A model generated the notes under the pieces. It did not search any database, was not told the origin of the DNA, and saw only the letters and a program-made list of their open reading frames with translations. The position numbers were made by a program, and so were the translations under genes. Shown one piece after another: positions 62,858 through 64,000 of a stretch of DNA of 64,000 nt. Numbering within the stretch: the first letter of the stretch is position 1; each line of letters starts with the position of its first letter. Source of the DNA: Mycolicibacterium elephantis DSM 44368 (GTDB taxonomy: Bacteria; Actinomycetota; Actinomycetes; Mycobacteriales; Mycobacteriaceae); the NCBI RefSeq assembly GCF_004014805.1, contig NZ_ATDN01000006.1, forward strand, positions 1-64,000. The letters run 5' to 3'.

Positions 62858-64000
62858 ATGGCTGAAGCCAAATCAGTGCCGGTGTTGTTCGTGAGCGACC
62901 CGATCGTGCTGCCGTCGATGGTCGTGCCCATCGAACTCGACGACGCCGCGCAGGCCGCCGTCGACGCCGCGCAGGCCAGCGAGCCGGGCGAACTGTTGAT
63001 CGCCCCGCGGCTGGAAGACCGCTACCCGTCCTACGGCGTGCTGGCGACGATCGTGCAGGTCGGCCGCGTCGCCGGAAGCGGAAGCACCGCCGCGGTGGTG
63101 CGCGGCAAGAGCCGTGCGCAGATCGGCGCCGGGGCCAGCGGCCCGGGTGCCGCGCTGTGGGTCGAGGTGACCGAGGTCGTCGAGCCCGAACCGACCGACG
63201 AGATCCGCGCGCTGGCCGGCGAGTACAAGAAGCTGCTGCTGGCCATGCTGCAGCGTCGGGAAGCCTGGCAGATCATCGACTTCGTCAACCAGCTGACCGA
63301 CCCGTCGGCGCTGGCCGACACGGCCGGCTACGCCTCCTATCTGACACGGGTGCAGAAGCGTCAGCTGCTGGAGACCCCCGAGGTCGCCGAGCGACTCAAG
63401 CTGCTGATCGAGTGGACCGGGGAACACCTCGCCGAGGTCGAGGTGACCGACAAGATCGCCGAGGACGTTCGCGAGGGCATGGAGAAGCAGCAGAAGGAAT
63501 TCCTGCTGCGTCAGCAACTCGCCGCGATCCGCAAGGAACTCGGCGAGGACGACGACACGGGGTCTTCTGATGACTACCGCAGCCGCATCGAGGCTGCCGA
63601 CCTGCCCGAGAAGGTCCGCGAGGCCGCGCTGCGCGAGGTCGGCAAGCTGGAACGGGCCGGCGACCAGAGCCCGGAGAGCGGCTGGATCCGCACCTGGCTG
63701 GACACCGTGCTGGACCTGCCGTGGAACGTCACGACCGAGGACAGCACCGACCTGAAGGCCGCGCGCGAGATTCTCGACGCCGACCACCACGGGTTGGAGG
63801 ACGTCAAGGACCGCATCGTCGAGTATCTGGCCGTGCGGGCGCGTCGCGCCCAGCGCGGCATGGAGGTGGTCGGCGGCCGCGGTTCAGGCGCGGTGATGGT
63901 GCTGGCCGGCCCGCCCGGGGTGGGTAAGACCTCGTTGGGCGAGAGCGTGGCTCGGGCGTTGGGCCGCAAGTTCGTTCGCGTCGCCCTGGGCGGGGTGCGC
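62858..64000 (+). CDS. lon: ATP-dependent protease Lon (5' part, cut by window edge)
   Basis: 381 residues to the edge, no stop. The N-terminal substrate domain (VPVLFVSDPIVLPSMVVPIELDD, about 1-200) and the coiled-coil helical region (EKQQKEFLLRQQLAAIRKELGE near 210-235) precede the AAA+ module with Walker A GPPGVGKTS (Lys357). The peptidase domain lies beyond the window. Lon degrades misfolded and regulatory proteins. The start has GGAGGAATCTG and the HAIR-like site. Lon is missing in M. tuberculosis but present in M. smegmatis, helping place the organism. Confidence 0.93.
   Translation, partial: MAEAKSVPVLFVSDPIVLPSMVVPIELDDAAQAAVDAAQASEPGELLIAPRLEDRYPSYGVLATIVQVGRVAGSGSTAAVVRGKSRAQIGAGASGPGAALWVEVTEVVEPEPTDEIRALAGEYKKLLLAMLQRREAWQIIDFVNQLTDPSALADTAGYASYLTRVQKRQLLETPEVAERLKLLIEWTGEHLAEVEVTDKIAEDVREGMEKQQKEFLLRQQLAAIRKELGEDDDTGSSDDYRSRIEAADLPEKVREAALREVGKLERAGDQSPESGWIRTWLDTVLDLPWNVTTEDSTDLKAAREILDADHHGLEDVKDRIVEYLAVRARRAQRGMEVVGGRGSGAVMVLAGPPGVGKTSLGESVARALGRKFVRVALGGVR

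Overview
The window is about 68% G+C and reads as chromosome from a fast-growing mycobacterium (Mycolicibacterium type). The markers are an antigen 85 mycolyltransferase, a mycolic-acid methyltransferase of the CmaA/MmaA family, an LpqH-type lipoprotein, a 13E12-type HNH protein, GlnA3, LldD2, BfrA with its ferredoxin Bfd, and a CYP125 steroid P450. A lon gene enters at the right edge; Lon is known to be absent from M. tuberculosis but present in M. smegmatis, which points to a rapid grower. The order bfrA / MFS transporter / glnA3, with lldD2, an fbp gene and cinA nearby, recalls the Rv1872c-Rv1901 part of H37Rv. The right end (CYP125, bfrA, fbp, lon) recalls the MSMEG_35xx region. Both comparisons are from memory.

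Layout. 1-9.2 kb: 13E12 HNH protein, secreted protein, DUF2236 protein, acyl-CoA ligase, hydrolase, macro-domain protein and cinA. 9.2-13.6 kb: FabG3-like SDR, a dihydrodipicolinate-reductase-fold dehydrogenase, a HAD phosphatase and a nitronate monooxygenase, with two KstR-type operators. 13.7-17 kb: TetR plus molybdopterin oxidoreductase operon. 17-24.9 kb: CYP125, XRE regulator, LpqH-like lipoprotein, GntR/FCD regulator coupled to a sterol-desaturase-family enzyme, L,D-transpeptidase and a DUF7159-like membrane protein. 24.9-33.5 kb: threonine dehydratase, second nitronate monooxygenase, TetR/hydrolase pair, an MFS transporter with a long C-terminal tail, and a mycolate methyltransferase. 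33.5-42.9 kb: esterase, glycosyltransferase, SnoaL/BVMO/P450 group, and several exported proteins. 43-49 kb: amidohydrolase, glnA3, AhpD-like protein, a decayed MFS gene and bfrA. 49.5-54 kb: bfd and a five-gene operon built around a three-component nitrile-hydratase/thiocyanate-hydrolase-like enzyme. 54-64 kb: FUSC exporter, thioesterase, TPR protein, deaminase, GH13 enzyme, lldD2, antigen 85 and lon (cut by the window edge).

How it works together. Much of the content fits lipid and sterol catabolism: CYP125, FabG3-like SDR, BVMO, P450, SnoaL proteins, thioesterases, enoyl-CoA hydratase and acyl-CoA ligase. Five sites match the KstR consensus TnnAACnnGTTnnA and a sixth (at CYP125) is one base off; each lies upstream of a gene of this type. 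A second theme is iron storage (bfrA, bfd) and a third is the cell envelope (antigen 85, L,D-transpeptidase, mycolate methyltransferase, lipoproteins).

Genes are tightly packed: no gap exceeds about 270 bases, and several convergent neighbours share their last four bases. The larger gaps (17579-17794, 32384-32618, 49258-49498, 53822-54090, 61473-61675, 62681-62857) hold the regulatory sites listed, except 32384-32618 and 61473-61675, where I see no clear signal. I found no tRNA, rRNA, CRISPR array, insertion sequence or prophage. Family assignments come from reading motifs by eye; no database search was run.
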